A stretch of 64,000 bases of DNA from Clostridiaceae bacterium (GCA_016288315.1 JAEEYU010000007.1:1-64000), one strand, 5' to 3'; shown: positions 19,423-28,811, counted from the first letter of the stretch. Notes: generated from the letters alone by a model not told the origin. A program made the numbers and translations.

Positions 19423-19662
19423 ATGTTTGAGACTCTGAAAGCTCTTATTCTTGAATATGTTGATGTTGACCCCGAAATCATTACTCCCGATGCAAACCTG
19501 CGCAGTGATTTCTCGCTCAACTCCCTTGATATCATCAACCTCGCGGTTGCCATCGAAGACGAAACAGGCATTTCCGTCAGCGACCGCAAAATGGCTTCCT
19601 TCTACACACTCGGTGAGGTCGCCGATTATCTTGAAAGCGCAGCTGCAAAAAAGCAGGCGTAA
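19423..19662 (+). CDS. Acyl/peptidyl carrier protein
   Basis: 79 aa acidic protein with phosphopantetheine motif 'DFSLNSLDIINLAVAIEDETGISVSD'. Confidence 0.85.
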   Translation: MFETLKALILEYVDVDPEIITPDANLRSDFSLNSLDIINLAVAIEDETGISVSDRKMASFYTLGEVADYLESAAAKKQA

Positions 19663-19677
19663 GCACGCCTTTCAATG

Positions 19678-19706
19678 TTGACATCCCTATTTTAAGATGT
19701 TATATT
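19678..19706 (+). promoter_or_regulatory. Promoter of the small membrane protein pair
   Basis: TTGACA (19678-19683), 17 nt, TATATT (19701-19706). Confidence 0.6.
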
Positions 19707-19744
19707 AATTATTAAGAAAAATAACTTTTCCGGAGGAATTTATA

Positions 19745-20155
19745 ATGGCATGTTTTGTAGTTCCCGGCACTGAGGCAATAGTTGCCACAGCCGTATTAAT
19801 CGCAGTCAGACAGCACGAGAAAAAGCTTGCAGCCCCCAAACTCGGCAACGGCACAGCAGTTGAAAAAGAGAACAAAACTCCGTTCTCCAAAAAACTCGGC
19901 TGGCTCTGCTCCCTTCTCTGGGGCGGAGTTGCCCTTCTTGCATTTGAACACATCTGGCACGGCGAGGTAGTCCCCTTCCCGCCCTTCCTGACAGCCGCGG
20001 CAGACCCCGTCTCCAAGGCGGAAATGCTGCACGAAATGGGAACATCCGGCGTCGCCATGGCTCTTCTCGTTACGCTCATCTGGCTCGGTATGGTTATAAT
20101 CTCCACCGTGCTTGAAAACAAAACCGAAGCAAAAGCAGCGGAGGAAAACGTATGA
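19745..20155 (+). CDS. Small membrane protein of unknown function
   Basis: 136 aa, predicted TM segments by eye, good RBS (CGGAGGAATTTATAATG). Confidence 0.7.
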   Translation: MACFVVPGTEAIVATAVLIAVRQHEKKLAAPKLGNGTAVEKENKTPFSKKLGWLCSLLWGGVALLAFEHIWHGEVVPFPPFLTAAADPVSKAEMLHEMGTSGVAMALLVTLIWLGMVIISTVLENKTEAKAAEENV

Positions 20156-20454
20156 CGCTCCTCATTACCGTTTTTGCTGCGTGCATCGCAACTGCAGTCT
20201 GGTATAAAACAAGCGGCACAAACGAAATGAAGCCCGGCGTTCTTGCCCTTATGTATTGGGGCGCATCAATTATGTGGTTTGTTGACGCCGTCGTTGAGTA
20301 TGCGGAGCTTAAAAGCGAGTATTTCACTCCCGCTCCCGCCGATATGCTCAATGACTCCTTCCTCGGCTTCTCTGTTGTAGCCCTCGGTCTTATTATCTGG
20401 CTCGTCATTGTTATGATTAAAGACCCCAGAGGCGTAATAAGAAAAAAGAATTAA
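20152..20454 (+). CDS. Small membrane protein of unknown function
   Basis: 100 aa, about three hydrophobic stretches, ATGA overlap with the upstream gene. Confidence 0.7.
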   Translation: MTLLITVFAACIATAVWYKTSGTNEMKPGVLALMYWGASIMWFVDAVVEYAELKSEYFTPAPADMLNDSFLGFSVVALGLIIWLVIVMIKDPRGVIRKKN

Positions 20455-20463
20455 CACTTGCGG

Positions 20464-20500
20464 CGGCTTTGCCTGACGGCAGAGCCGCTTTTTGAAACTT
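20464..20500 (+). terminator. Intrinsic terminator
   Basis: GCGGCTTTGCC-TGAC-GGCAGAGCCGC followed by TTTTT. Confidence 0.75.
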
Positions 20501-20514
20501 TAAAAGGTGATTAT

Positions 20515-21270
20515 ATGAACAGTCAGACAAAGCAGATTCTTCGTGCTGTCGCAGACGGCACAATGAGCGTTGACGACGCACTCTTAAAACTCAAAACCGA
20601 GCCCTTTGAAGACCTCGGCTTTGCAAAGGTTGACCTTCACCGCAATATCAGACAGGGCGCCTGCGAGGTTATTTACGGTGCGGGCAAAACCCCGCAGCAG
20701 ATTGTTTCGATTCTGCGCTCAATGAAGGCAAACTCCCAGCCGCACATCCTCATCACCCGCCTTTCAGAAGAGTCTGCAAACGAAATCGGCAAAGCCGAAA
20801 AAATCGAATACTACCCCGAGGCAAAAATCGCCCTGTGCGGCGGTATGCCCGCACCCGACGGCATCGGGAGCATCGTTGTTGCAACTGGCGGCACAAGCGA
20901 CATCCCCGTAGCCGAAGAGGCGGCTGTCACAGCCGAAGCGCTCGGCAACACGGTTGTGCGCCTCTATGATGTAGGAGTCTCTGGCGTTCACCGCCTTCTC
21001 TCACACGCAAATGAGATTATGACGGCAACCGTAATAATTGCCGCAGCGGGTATGGAGGGCGCCCTCGCAAGCGTAATCGGAGGCCTTGCCGACTGCCCCG
21101 TAATCGCCGTTCCCACAAGCGTCGGCTACGGCGCTGCCTTTGAGGGTCTTACCGCCCTTCTCTCAATGCTCAACTCCTGTGCCAGCGGAGTCTCGGTTGT
21201 AAATATCGACAACGGCTTCGGCGCCGGCTACCTCGCAAGTATGATTAATCACATGGAGGCAAAACAATGA
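20515..21270 (+). CDS. larB: Nickel pincer cofactor biosynthesis protein LarB
   Basis: AIR-carboxylase-like 'ATGGTSDIPVAEEAAVTAEALGN...YDVGVSGVHRLL...AAGMEGALASVIGGL'; followed by larC and larE. Confidence 0.92.
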   Translation: MNSQTKQILRAVADGTMSVDDALLKLKTEPFEDLGFAKVDLHRNIRQGACEVIYGAGKTPQQIVSILRSMKANSQPHILITRLSEESANEIGKAEKIEYYPEAKIALCGGMPAPDGIGSIVVATGGTSDIPVAEEAAVTAEALGNTVVRLYDVGVSGVHRLLSHANEIMTATVIIAAAGMEGALASVIGGLADCPVIAVPTSVGYGAAFEGLTALLSMLNSCASGVSVVNIDNGFGAGYLASMINHMEAKQ

Positions 21271-22451
21271 GAAAAATTTTTCTTGACTGCTCAATGGGAG
21301 CAGCGGGCGATATGCTCACAGCAGCCCTCATCGAACTCACCGCAAACCCCGACGAATACATAAAAAAACTCAACTCACTCGGTATCCCGGGAGTTGAATA
21401 CATAAAAGAGAAAAGCGAAAAATGCGGCATTACCGGCACGCATATCTCCGTTAAGGTAAACGGCACCGAAGAGGGTGAAGAACATCATCACGGTCACGAA
21501 CACGAGCACCACCACGAGCACAGCACCCTTCACGGCATAACTCATATTATTGAAGATTTAAACGTTCCCGAAAAGGTCAAAGCCGACGCCCTCGCCGTCT
21601 ATGAGAGCATAGCAAAGGCGGAAAGCGAGGTTCACGGCAAAACAGTTGATGAAATTCACTTTCACGAAGTCGGCTCGCTCGACGCTGTTGCGGATGTCAC
21701 CGCCGTCTGCCTGCTTGTTCACGACCTCAACGCAGAAATATACTCAACCCCCGTCAACACGGGCAGTGGCTCGGTCAAATGCGCGCACGGCGTTCTCCCC
21801 GTTCCCGCACCCGCAACCGCAAATCTCCTCAAGGGCATTCCGGCATTTTCCGACGGCACGCAGGGCGAACTCTGCACGCCCACGGGTGCGGCTCTGCTTA
21901 AATATTTTGTCAGAGATTTCTGCAATATGCCCGTTATTGCCGCCGAAAAAATCGGCTACGGTATGGGCAAAAAAGATTTTGAAAGAGCAAACTGCCTTCG
22001 TGCCGTTCTCGGCGAAGAGCAGGGCACCGACACCGTCACCGAACTCTCCTGCAACATTGACGATATGACTGCGGAAGCCGTCGCCTTTGCCTGCGAACAG
22101 CTTTTAAAAAGCGGCGCTCTCGACGTGTGGACCACTCCCGTAGTTATGAAGAAAGGCCGCCCCGCCGTTATACTCAGCGTCCTTTGCAAAAATGAAGATA
22201 AAGCCCGCCTTGTCCGGTCAATTTTCAAACACACCTCCACAATCGGTGTCCGCGAAAATGTTATGAACAGATACACCCTTGAGCGCAAAGAGAGTGCGGT
22301 TTCCACCCCGCTCGGAGATGTCAGAATAAAAACCTCCTCGGGCTACGGCACCGAAAAATCAAAATTCGAATACGACGACCTCACTGAAATCGCGGATAAA
22401 AACGGGCTGAGTATAACTAAAGTAATTGAAGAGATAAACAAAAGCTTATGA
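21267..22451 (+). CDS. larC: Nickel insertion protein LarC (single ORF)
   Basis: 'DCSMGAAGDMLTAALIEL', His-rich 'EEHHHGHEHEHHHEH', 'FHEVGSLDAVADVTAVCLL'. Confidence 0.93.
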   Translation: MRKIFLDCSMGAAGDMLTAALIELTANPDEYIKKLNSLGIPGVEYIKEKSEKCGITGTHISVKVNGTEEGEEHHHGHEHEHHHEHSTLHGITHIIEDLNVPEKVKADALAVYESIAKAESEVHGKTVDEIHFHEVGSLDAVADVTAVCLLVHDLNAEIYSTPVNTGSGSVKCAHGVLPVPAPATANLLKGIPAFSDGTQGELCTPTGAALLKYFVRDFCNMPVIAAEKIGYGMGKKDFERANCLRAVLGEEQGTDTVTELSCNIDDMTAEAVAFACEQLLKSGALDVWTTPVVMKKGRPAVILSVLCKNEDKARLVRSIFKHTSTIGVRENVMNRYTLERKESAVSTPLGDVRIKTSSGYGTEKSKFEYDDLTEIADKNGLSITKVIEEINKSL

Positions 22452-23260
22452 CACTTACACAAACACTTACAGAAAAAATACAAACACTTGAAAACTGCGT
22501 GCGCTCGACCGTCGGCGGCATTGCCGTCGCATTTTCATACGGAGTTGACTCGACCTTCCTGCTTAAATTTGCGCACGATATTCTCGGCGATGAAGTCGTT
22601 GCCGTAACGGTCAGGTCGCCTTTTGTTCCCTCCGAAGAAATTGACGGTTCAATAAACTTCTGCAAAAAAGAAGGCATAAAGCAGATTATTATCGACGCCG
22701 ACATTCTCTCATCAGAAGACGTCTGTTCCAATCCTCCCGACAGGTGCTATATCTGCAAAAAGTATATTTTTTCGCAGATTACCTCAGCCGCAGAATTGGC
22801 GGGCATAATCAATGTTTACGAAGGCACGAACGCGGACGATATAAACGACTACCGTCCCGGTATGAAAGCACTCGATGAGCTCTGTGTTCAGAGTCCGCTT
22901 ATATATGCGGAACTCACCAAGGCGGAAATCCGCGCCCTCTCGGAAGAACTGAATCTCCCGACAAGCTCAAAGCCCTCCTTCGCCTGCCTTGCAACACGAA
23001 TTGCCGTCGGCGAACAAATCACAAAAGAGAAGCTGCAGATGGTCGAAAAAGCCGAGAGCTTCCTGCACAAAAACGGCTTTTATCAGGTGCGCGTGCGCGT
23101 TCACGGCAATATTGCGCGTATCGAGACCGAAAAACCCGACATCCTGCGCCTTGCCTCCCTCGCGGATGAAACAAGCGCATATCTCAAAGACCTCGGCTTT
23201 AAATTTGTTTCTCTCGACCTCTCCGGCTACAAAACGGGCAGTATGAACCTGCCGCTCTGA
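22448..23260 (+). CDS. larE: ATP-dependent sulfur transferase LarE
   Basis: PP-loop 'AFSYGVDSTFLLKFA', 'NPPDRCYICKKYIF', 'SSKPSFACLATRI'. Confidence 0.9.
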   Translation: MTLTQTLTEKIQTLENCVRSTVGGIAVAFSYGVDSTFLLKFAHDILGDEVVAVTVRSPFVPSEEIDGSINFCKKEGIKQIIIDADILSSEDVCSNPPDRCYICKKYIFSQITSAAELAGIINVYEGTNADDINDYRPGMKALDELCVQSPLIYAELTKAEIRALSEELNLPTSSKPSFACLATRIAVGEQITKEKLQMVEKAESFLHKNGFYQVRVRVHGNIARIETEKPDILRLASLADETSAYLKDLGFKFVSLDLSGYKTGSMNLPL

Positions 23261-23283
23261 CCTGACAAAACCCGTTTGCCCCC

Positions 23284-23311
23284 TTGACATCCCACCTCTT
23301 TTGTCTATAAT
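23284..23311 (+). promoter_or_regulatory. Promoter of the thi operon
   Basis: TTGACA (23284-23289), 16 nt, TATAAT (23306-23311). Confidence 0.7.
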
Positions 23312-23333
23312 AATTAATGTAATAAAAATATAA

Positions 23334-23419
23334 ACGGTGAGCTGACTGCAGTCGGCTGAGAGGAGACTGATGCTGTCTCGAACCATAACCTGATTTGGGT
23401 AATGCCAACGTAGGGAACT
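23334..23419 (+). promoter_or_regulatory. TPP riboswitch (THI box)
   Basis: Conserved 'GGCTGAGAGGAGACTGATG' and 'ACCTGATTTGGGTAATGCCAACGTAGGGAA'; upstream of thiS. Confidence 0.95.
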
Positions 23420-23427
23420 TGAATTTT

Positions 23428-23461
23428 CAGCAGGCATACCCTCGGGTGTGTCTGTTTTTTA
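23428..23461 (+). terminator. Riboswitch expression-platform terminator
   Basis: CAGGCATACCC-TC-GGGTGTGTCTG followed by TTTTTT. Confidence 0.8.
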
Positions 23462-23471
23462 AGGAGTAAAA

Positions 23472-23666
23472 ATGGTTACTATAAACGGAGAAAACGTCAA
23501 TGCGGCAGGCAAAACCGTCGCGCAGTATATTGATGAAGCGGGCTATAACGCCTCCCGCATAGTCGTCGAGCGCAACCTTGTCATTTTAAAGGCGGACGAA
23601 CTTTCGTCAACCGTGCTTGAAGACGGCGACACCGTAGAAATTCTCAACTTTGTCGGAGGCGGCTGA
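23472..23666 (+). CDS. thiS: Sulfur carrier protein ThiS
   Basis: 64 aa, C-terminal GG ('VEILNFVGGG'). Confidence 0.92.
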   Translation: MVTINGENVNAAGKTVAQYIDEAGYNASRIVVERNLVILKADELSSTVLEDGDTVEILNFVGGG

Positions 23667-23667
23667 T

Positions 23668-24285
23668 ATGATTTCAAAGCAGGAACTTGACCGTGCGTTT
23701 GATGCCCGTTTTGATCCAGGAATAAAAAATAAACTGCAGAGCGCTCGCGTGGCCGTCGCAGGTCTCGGCGGGCTCGGCTCAAACATAGCCGTAATGCTCG
23801 CGAGGAGCGGAGTCGGTCACCTCTTCCTTGTCGATTTTGACAGGGTGGATACCACAAATTTAAACCGCCAGGCATACACCGTTTTCCATCTCGGTATGAA
23901 TAAAACCGACGCCATCCTGCAGATTTTAAACGACATCAACCCCTACCTCGACATAAAGACCGAATGCGTCAGGGTAACACCCGAAAATGTCGCCTCCCTC
24001 TTCGGCGGCTTTCCCATTGTCTGCGAGGCGTTTGACAAGCCCGACCAGAAGGCGATGCTCGTGCGCGAGCTTCTCACTCAGACCGAAGCTGTCGTAGTCT
24101 CGGGCAACGGTATGGCGGGCTTCAACGACGCAAACACTATAAAAACAAGCAAATTAAACTCACGCCTCTTCGTCTGCGGCGACCGGACGACGGATGTCGG
24201 CGGCGGCACGGGGCTTATGGCTCCCAGAGTTGCCGTGTGTGCAGGCCATCAGGCAAACAAGGTTATTGAACTTATATTAAAATAA
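23668..24285 (+). CDS. thiF: Thiamine biosynthesis protein ThiF
   Basis: E1-like '[41 protein letters not shown]'. Confidence 0.92.
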   Translation: MISKQELDRAFDARFDPGIKNKLQSARVAVAGLGGLGSNIAVMLARSGVGHLFLVDFDRVDTTNLNRQAYTVFHLGMNKTDAILQILNDINPYLDIKTECVRVTPENVASLFGGFPIVCEAFDKPDQKAMLVRELLTQTEAVVVSGNGMAGFNDANTIKTSKLNSRLFVCGDRTTDVGGGTGLMAPRVAVCAGHQANKVIELILK

Positions 24286-24302
24286 CTCAGCGAGGAAACA
24301 TT

Positions 24303-25067
24303 ATGGATGACAAACTCATTTTAGGCGGTCACGAATTTACAAGCCGCTTCATTTTAGGCTCCGGCAAATATAACATAAACCTCATAAAGGCGGCTGTCGA
24401 GCAGGGCGGAGCGCAGATTATCACCCTTGCCCTGCGCAGAGCCAACACACAGCAGAGTGAGAGCATTCTCGACCACATTCCCGAGGGCGTAACCCTCCTC
24501 CCCAACACGTCAGGTGCGCGAAATGCGGATGAAGCCGTGCGTATTGCCCGCCTGAGCAGAGCTATGGGCTGCGAAGATTTTGTCAAAATCGAGATTATGC
24601 ACGATGCAAAATATCTTCTTCCCGACAATTACGAGACCGTGAAGGCAACAAAGATTCTCGCAGACGAGGGCTTTGTGGTTCTGCCCTATATGTATCCCGA
24701 CCTCAACATCGCAAGGGATCTGCAGAGCGCGGGCGCAGCCGCAGTAATGCCCCTTGCCGCCCCCATAGGCAGCAACAAAGGGCTTGCCACAAGAGATTTC
24801 ATACAGATTCTCATAGACGAAATCGACCTGCCGATTATTGTTGATGCAGGCATCGGCAAGCCGTCTCAGGCGTGCGAAGCCATGGAGATGGGCGCAGCTG
24901 CAGTTATGGCAAACACAGCAATAGCAACCGCGGGAGATGTTCCCGCAATGGCGGGCGCCTTCCGTCAGGCGATTGAGGCGGGGCGCACAGCATATATCAC
25001 CGGTATGGGCAGAGTCCTCGCAAGAGGCGGCAGCGCCTCCGACCCGCTCACCGGCTTTCTCAGATAA
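24303..25067 (+). CDS. thiG: Thiazole synthase ThiG
   Basis: '[12 protein letters not shown]', '[37 protein letters not shown]'. Confidence 0.95.
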   Translation: MDDKLILGGHEFTSRFILGSGKYNINLIKAAVEQGGAQIITLALRRANTQQSESILDHIPEGVTLLPNTSGARNADEAVRIARLSRAMGCEDFVKIEIMHDAKYLLPDNYETVKATKILADEGFVVLPYMYPDLNIARDLQSAGAAAVMPLAAPIGSNKGLATRDFIQILIDEIDLPIIVDAGIGKPSQACEAMEMGAAAVMANTAIATAGDVPAMAGAFRQAIEAGRTAYITGMGRVLARGGSASDPLTGFLR

Positions 25068-25083
25068 AAGAGGTGCTTGAATT

Positions 25084-26352
25084 TTGACTCCCGTAAATGA
25101 AGAAAATAAAGTTTATTTCATAGATTCCGACGAGCTTCCCCCTGCGGCTCTCGAGCGCAAGCATGCGCTTGAAACCGACCCTTCGAGCCGCACAAACCAT
25201 ATGGAATATCTCCCCGGTATGGAGGTTATTGATTCCGACGTCAAGGATATTGTTCTTAAAGCGGTGAGCGAATACGATTACAGCTCATACACGGCAAGAG
25301 ATGTTGAGCTCGCTTTAAGCAAGGACACCTGCTCGGTTGAAGATTTCAAAGCTCTCCTTTCTCCTGCTGCCGCCCCTTATCTTGAGCAGATGGCGCGCAA
25401 GGCGGAGAGAATAACAGCTGAGCATTTCGGCAACACCGTCTATATTTTTACCCCCATCTACATAGCCAACTACTGCCAGAACTACTGTGTTTACTGCGGC
25501 TTCAACTGCTATAACAACATCCGCCGCAAGCGCCTGAGTTTTGAAGAGATAGAGCACGAAATGCAGGTCATTGCAAAAACGGGTATGGAAGAGATTCTTA
25601 TGCTAACCGGCGAGAGCCGCAAATACTCCGATGTTGAATACATCGGCGAGGCGGTTAAAATCGCAAAAAAGTATTTTCGCAACATCGGTATTGAAATCTA
25701 CCCCGTCAACACGGATGAATACAGATATCTTCACGAATGCGGCGTTGATTATGTAACCGTTTTTCAGGAGACCTACAACACCGACAAATATGAAACTCTT
25801 CACCTCATGGGGCACAAACGCGTCTGGCCCTACCGCTTTGACGCGCAGGAGCGTGCGCTCAGGGCGGGTATGAGAGGTGCGGGCTTCTCCGCCCTTCTCG
25901 GGCTTGACGATTTCCGCAGGGATGCCCTTGCCACCGCACTGCACGTCTATCACCTCAACCGCAGATATCCCCATGCGGAACTAAGCTTAAGCTGTCCGCG
26001 TCTGCGTCCTATTATCAACAACGAAAAAATCAACCCCCGCGACGTCGGCGAGAAGGAGCTCTGCCAGGTGCTCTGCGCCTACCGCATCTTTCTCCCCTTT
26101 GCAGGCATAACCGTCTCAAGCCGCGAGAGCAAGGAATTCCGCAACGGTATAGCAAAAATCTGCGCCACCAAGGTTTCGGCAGGCGTCTCAACGGGCATAG
26201 GCGACCACGAGGAGAAATACACCGGCAGTCAGGAGGATGACGCCGGCGACGAGCAGTTTGAAATAAACGACAGCCGCTCCTTCCGCAATATGTATGACGA
26301 TATGGAGCGGGGCGGTCTTCAGCCCGTTCTCAATGATTATATATATGTCTGA
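25084..26352 (+). CDS. thiH: 2-iminoacetate synthase ThiH (radical SAM)
   Basis: 'NYCQNYCVYCGFNCYNNIRRKRLS' CxxxCxxC. TTG start. Confidence 0.94.
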   Translation: MTPVNEENKVYFIDSDELPPAALERKHALETDPSSRTNHMEYLPGMEVIDSDVKDIVLKAVSEYDYSSYTARDVELALSKDTCSVEDFKALLSPAAAPYLEQMARKAERITAEHFGNTVYIFTPIYIANYCQNYCVYCGFNCYNNIRRKRLSFEEIEHEMQVIAKTGMEEILMLTGESRKYSDVEYIGEAVKIAKKYFRNIGIEIYPVNTDEYRYLHECGVDYVTVFQETYNTDKYETLHLMGHKRVWPYRFDAQERALRAGMRGAGFSALLGLDDFRRDALATALHVYHLNRRYPHAELSLSCPRLRPIINNEKINPRDVGEKELCQVLCAYRIFLPFAGITVSSRESKEFRNGIAKICATKVSAGVSTGIGDHEEKYTGSQEDDAGDEQFEINDSRSFRNMYDDMERGGLQPVLNDYIYV

Positions 26353-26908
26353 TTATTCAAAACTCATTGTCATAACAAACCGTCTGCTGTGTGAGGGTCC
26401 TTTCATCTCTCAGATTGAAAAGGTCTGCTCCTTAAAGCCCTGCTCCCTCATCCTGCGCGAAAAAGATTTGCCGGCAGACGAATACGAGGCACTCGCCTTA
26501 AGTGTGAACGCAATCTGCGAAAAAAACGGCGTTGCGTTTTATATTCATTCCCATATTGAAACGGCAGTTAAAAACGGCTTTAAGAATATTCACCTCTCAA
26601 TTCCCGCCCTGCGTGAGGGCTTAAACGACCTCTCCCGGTTTGAGAATATCAGTGTCTCCTGCCACTGCAAAGAGGATGTTCTTGAAGCGGAGAAGGCGGG
26701 CGCAACACGCATTATTCTCGGCACGGTATTCGAAACGGCCTGCAAAGAAGGTCTCAGAGGCAGGGGCGTTTCATTTGTCAAAGAAATCTGCAAAACAACC
26801 GACCTGCCCGTTTACGCAATAGGCGGCATTACCCTGCAGAACATTGCCGGCGTCCTTTCGGCGGGCGCCGCAGGCGGATGTATGATGTCGGGCTTTATGA
26901 AAATGTAA
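26345..26908 (+). CDS. thiE: Thiamine phosphate synthase ThiE-like
   Basis: 'VSCHCKEDVLEAEKAGATRIILGTVFETACKEGLRGRGVSFVKEIC...VYAIGGI'; overlaps thiH. Confidence 0.85.
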   Translation: MSDYSKLIVITNRLLCEGPFISQIEKVCSLKPCSLILREKDLPADEYEALALSVNAICEKNGVAFYIHSHIETAVKNGFKNIHLSIPALREGLNDLSRFENISVSCHCKEDVLEAEKAGATRIILGTVFETACKEGLRGRGVSFVKEICKTTDLPVYAIGGITLQNIAGVLSAGAAGGCMMSGFMKM

Positions 26909-26921
26909 GGAAAGTGATTTT

Positions 26922-27851
26922 ATGTTCTACGAATTCAACGGCAGCGCTGTTATCGAAATCGACTTCCTCCCGTCTGATGACGGCTCTCTTTATGCGGGCT
27001 ATGTCGATGTCGGCGAGCTTGAAAAAATCTACCCGCAGCTTGGCTTTTCCGAAACGACCGTTGAGGACTGCCGCACAGCCGCAGGCCGATTCCGCTCCGG
27101 CGTTGAGATTCACGACCGCTACAACTTCACGGAGCTTCGCATTATCAGCGCAGACCGCAAACACGACGACTGCGTTGCCCTATACATCAAAAAGAATCTC
27201 TTTCTCGTCGTCGATGTTGAAGACAACGACGGCAGCATAAAGCAGCGCTTTCTGTCGGCAATCAGACGCTACCCCGCCTCAAACATAAATCTTGAAAAAC
27301 TGATTTTCGCTTTCTTTGACAAAATCCTCTACGCCGACGTCAAGACCGTTGAAGACACCGTAACAAAGCTCACCGAGCTTGAGGAGTTCCTCTTCTCCAA
27401 CGAGGCGGATGACTCCTTTATTGCCGACCTTCTGGGCATAAAAAAAGATCTGCTCAGGCAGCATAACTACTATGAGCAGATTCTTGATATTACCGAAGCT
27501 ATTGAAGAAAATGAAAATGATATTTTTACTCAGGAGAATCTCATCTACATAAGCAATATTTCCAAAAAGGTCGAGCGCCTGCGCGAAGACTCCGACAGCT
27601 GCAAAAACACCGTCGAACATCTGCAGAGCGCTTACACCTCACAGCTTGACGCCCGTCTGAACTCCACAATGAAGACTCTCACCGTGCTGACGAGCATCTT
27701 TTTCCCGCTGACTATCATCGTCGGCTGGTATGGTATGAACTTTGAGTCAATGCCCGAGTTCAAGTGGCGCTTCGGCTACCTTTTCGTAATACTGCTTTCA
27801 ATCGCAATAAGCACAGTTATGATACTTATCGGAAAGAAGAAGAAGTGGTAG
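26922..27851 (+). CDS. corA: CorA family Mg2+ transporter
   Basis: C-terminal 'TSIFFPLTIIVGWYGMNFESMPEF' GMN motif and a second TM. Confidence 0.9.
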   Translation: MFYEFNGSAVIEIDFLPSDDGSLYAGYVDVGELEKIYPQLGFSETTVEDCRTAAGRFRSGVEIHDRYNFTELRIISADRKHDDCVALYIKKNLFLVVDVEDNDGSIKQRFLSAIRRYPASNINLEKLIFAFFDKILYADVKTVEDTVTKLTELEEFLFSNEADDSFIADLLGIKKDLLRQHNYYEQILDITEAIEENENDIFTQENLIYISNISKKVERLREDSDSCKNTVEHLQSAYTSQLDARLNSTMKTLTVLTSIFFPLTIIVGWYGMNFESMPEFKWRFGYLFVILLSIAISTVMILIGKKKKW

Positions 27852-28773
27852 TCTCAGCCGCCGATGTCTTCTCCTGCCTCTGATACTCCCTTTCGTGAGG
27901 AACATATTCTTTCTTTTTCGCCTTTGTTGTCGTCTCGATAACGGAGGCGGTTTCTGTTTCTTCGGGGATTTCGCTTAACTCTTCCTCATCCCCGTCTTCA
28001 TCATAATAGACGGCGCCGCCGCCCTGCGAGTATGATTTCGGCATAGTGTAGTTTTCGACTACATAGTATTGCCCCATTCTCTCGATTATGCTCTTCGAAT
28101 AGGCGGAATAAAAAATTCCCTGATTCCACTTTCTCTGCGCTCCGCCCTCACCTAAGTTGTAGCACATGAGCGCCTTGTTGTAGTCGTTGTATTTTCTCAT
28201 ATACGCTGATATGTAGTAAACTCCGCAGTCAATATTCTTGTAAGGGTCGAGCAGGTCATACATCGATGTAATGCCGATTTTCTGACTGAGAAAACTGAAA
28301 TTTGAGGAGTTTATCTGCATAAGACCGTAGTCGTAAGTGCCGTTGGTGTTTCTTCCGATGGAGTTGGGGTTGAAGTTGCTCTCTCTCCACATAATGCAGA
28401 AAACCAGGTCGGGGTCTATTCCGTTTTGCTGTGCCTTGTAAATCGTGTAAAGCGCTATGTCGTATGAGAGCGGCAGCGGTCTTGTGCTGTTGGCGTATTT
28501 CAGGTTGTGCGAGGTGTCCTCGCCTTCTCCGCCCTGCCTCGCTCCCGCAAAGGAGGCAAGAAAATCCGGGTCCTGCGCGAGCATACTTATGAACCGCTTG
28601 CGCTCTTTTTCAGACATAATCACTATTTCCGGCTCATCGTCCTGCACCGTTGTTGCAGGAGGCTGAGCCGTCGCTTTTTTAACTGCCGTGCGGTGCGCCG
28701 CTATAACAAGGGCTGTTGCCGCCGCCGTAACAACGGCAATAACTGCGAGCACTGCTGCCATTTTATTCTTCAT
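27826..28773 (-). CDS. Lytic transglycosylase (SLT domain), membrane-anchored
   Basis: 'AQQNGIDPDLVFCIMWRESNFNPNSIGRNTNGTYDYGLMQIN', 'ALMCYNLGEGG'. Confidence 0.9.
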   Translation of the reverse strand: MKNKMAAVLAVIAVVTAAATALVIAAHRTAVKKATAQPPATTVQDDEPEIVIMSEKERKRFISMLAQDPDFLASFAGARQGGEGEDTSHNLKYANSTRPLPLSYDIALYTIYKAQQNGIDPDLVFCIMWRESNFNPNSIGRNTNGTYDYGLMQINSSNFSFLSQKIGITSMYDLLDPYKNIDCGVYYISAYMRKYNDYNKALMCYNLGEGGAQRKWNQGIFYSAYSKSIIERMGQYYVVENYTMPKSYSQGGGAVYYDEDGDEEELSEIPEETETASVIETTTKAKKKEYVPHEREYQRQEKTSAAETTTSSSFR

Positions 28774-28811
28774 CGGTTTTTCCTTTTTTGTTCCGCTTTA
28801 ATATTTTAAAA

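Noticed and set aside
23334-23461. Leader before thiS considered as a T-box
   Set aside because: It carries the THI box consensus and lacks T-box features; assigned as a TPP riboswitch.
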